A stretch of 64,000 nucleotides of DNA, taken from NCBI RefSeq assembly GCF_020748465.1, contig NZ_JAHZMP010000005.1, positions 124,001 to 188,000 of the forward strand, read 5' to 3'. This document shows, one piece after another, positions 63,134 to 64,000 of this stretch. Numbering within the stretch: the first letter of the stretch is position 1; each line of letters opens with the position of its first letter. Origin of the DNA: Terrisporobacter mayombei. Lineage in GTDB: Bacteria; Bacillota; Clostridia; Peptostreptococcales; Peptostreptococcaceae. The position numbers and the translations under genes are program-made. The notes under the pieces are model-generated. The model searched no databases. It was not told where the DNA came from and was given only the letters and a program-made list of their open reading frames with translations.

Positions 63134-63982
63134 ATGAAATCAGCGTTAAAGTTTAATGAAGTAATTATTTTAATGGTAGGCTGTTTGTTCATGGCGGTTT
63201 CCATAAATATGTTCTTAAATCCTCATAACATTGCACCAGGAGGACTTACTGGTGTGTCAATTATTATTAACACCTTAACTGGCTTGCCAATTTGGCTAAT
63301 AAACATAACTTTTGATATACCTTTATTCCTATTTGCTTTTCGAATTCTTGGAAAAAAAGATGCATCAAAAACATTACTTGGCATAATATTTCTTACTGCT
63401 TCATTGAAAATAACCGAAAATCTAGGAAATATTAATGTTACTAATGACGTTCTTTTATCTTCCATCTCTGGAGGTATTGTACTTGGAATAGCTTTGGGGC
63501 TTATATTTAGAATAAACGGAAGTACTGGAGGTACTGACTTAATAGGAATTTTGGCAAATAAATCTTTTCCTTCCCTAAGTGTGCCTACACTTATGGGATT
63601 TGCAGATGGTTGCATCGTAGCTTTATCAGGTATTGTTAGCAAAAATATTGAAGTTGCTCTTTATTCTGCCATAGCTCTCTACATAATAGTAAAAGTTAGC
63701 GATATAATAGTAGAAGGTATTAATACTTCCACATCTTTTACAATTATTTCTGATAAATATATGGAAATTGGAAGGGCCATAACAGATGAATTGCAAAGAG
63801 GTGCTACTATTTTAAAAGGCCAAGGATTATATACTGGGAGTGAAAAAAATGTACTTCTTGTTGTTGTTTCAAAGAAAGAAGTTATTACATTAAAAAAACT
63901 GGTTAAACATACAGACCCATATGCATTTATAATAATTACAGATATTTTTGAAGCATTAGGTGAAGGATTTAAACCTATATAA
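63134..63982 (+). CDS. YitT family membrane protein (DUF161 plus DUF2179)
   Basis: A 282-residue protein with five or six membrane helices (about 8-175) and a C-terminal cytoplasmic DUF2179 domain (TSTSFTIISDKYMEIGRAI, LQRGATILKGQGLYTGSEKN-type block, then VLLVVVSKKEVITLKKLV). NMFLNPHNIAPGGLTGVSII near residue 20 and GSTGGTDLIG near 122 are family signatures. Function unknown; such proteins are widespread in Firmicutes. The frame can start at TTG 63116, but AAAGGTG lies 8 nt before ATG 63134. The stop is just inside the right edge. Confidence 0.87.
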   Translation: MKSALKFNEVIILMVGCLFMAVSINMFLNPHNIAPGGLTGVSIIINTLTGLPIWLINITFDIPLFLFAFRILGKKDASKTLLGIIFLTASLKITENLGNINVTNDVLLSSISGGIVLGIALGLIFRINGSTGGTDLIGILANKSFPSLSVPTLMGFADGCIVALSGIVSKNIEVALYSAIALYIIVKVSDIIVEGINTSTSFTIISDKYMEIGRAITDELQRGATILKGQGLYTGSEKNVLLVVVSKKEVITLKKLVKHTDPYAFIIITDIFEALGEGFKPI

Positions 63983-64000
63983 CTTATTAAAAAACAAAAG

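Noticed and set aside
1..64000. tRNA, rRNA, CRISPR arrays, insertion sequences, riboswitches
   Set aside because: I looked for CCA-ended cloverleafs, spaced direct repeats, transposase frames and conserved riboswitch cores and saw none that I can support.

Overview
The window is AT-rich DNA (roughly 30% GC by eye) from a low-GC Gram-positive anaerobe, most likely a clostridium of the Peptostreptococcaceae type. Pointers are strong AGGAGG ribosome binding sites with ATG/TTG/GTG starts, the Stickland-type 2-amino-4-oxopentanoate thiolase genes ortA/ortB, sigma-54 regulation of amino-acid fermentation, LytR-CpsA-Psr proteins, VanZ and YitT proteins, and Wzz/CpsD polysaccharide loci of the Gram-positive kind. 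I see no rRNA, tRNA or CRISPR array. Nearly all genes lie on the minus strand.

Layout. (1) 1-8185, minus: polysaccharide locus A, read as wzz, cpsD tyrosine kinase, a 4,6-dehydratase, an initiating phosphoglycosyl transferase, a reductase, a glycosyltransferase, capE and capF (cut by the left edge). It should start a repeat unit with a 6-deoxy-amino sugar and supply UDP-N-acetyl-L-fucosamine. (2) 8186-13746: a 0.7-kb regulatory gap full of dyads, a membrane metallophosphoesterase, a two-gene ATPase plus TOPRIM cassette that looks like phage defence, and GtrA, VanZ and small membrane proteins. (3) 13838-17433: a secreted transglutaminase-like/Big_2/FN3 protein and a DUF5050-like protein split by a frameshift. 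(4) 17695-24671: an amino-acid fermentation module, nhaC-ortA-ortB, behind a textbook -24/-12 promoter with two upstream activator sites, next to an NtrC-type regulator and a histidine kinase with an extracytoplasmic solute-binding domain. (5) 24920-34292: tandem LCP genes (one degenerate), nhaA with a broken 5' end, an AGCS symporter / PHP / MFS operon and a divergent DeoR regulator.

(6) 33060-39360, minus: the most interesting locus. It encodes a PqqD-like peptide binder, a radical SAM/SPASM enzyme, a 110-residue candidate precursor, an HPr-kinase-like protein, a SipW-like Ser/His peptidase, an ABC exporter and an NTP_transf_5 nucleotidyltransferase. This looks like a ribosomal peptide (RiPP) pathway that joins radical chemistry with possible phosphorylation or nucleotidylation; no lasso cyclase is present. 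(7) 39620-42779: murJ, a phage antirepressor remnant and a second metallophosphoesterase. (8) 43317-61072, minus: polysaccharide locus B, led by a WYL-domain regulator and repeating the wzz-cpsD-dehydratase-transferase module, followed by glycosyltransferases, an EpsG-like polymerase, an acetyltransferase, a pyruvyl transferase, a flippase and an FrhB-like iron-sulfur protein. Its initiating transferase carries a one-base frameshift. (9) 61223-63982: a BCCT osmolyte transporter and a YitT protein.

Together the window holds two envelope-glycan factories, the LCP and MurJ proteins that attach or export envelope precursors, and accessory islands (defence, RiPP, phage remnant) between them. Three genes are interrupted by single-base shifts near short G/C runs, so raw reads should be checked before calling them pseudogenes.
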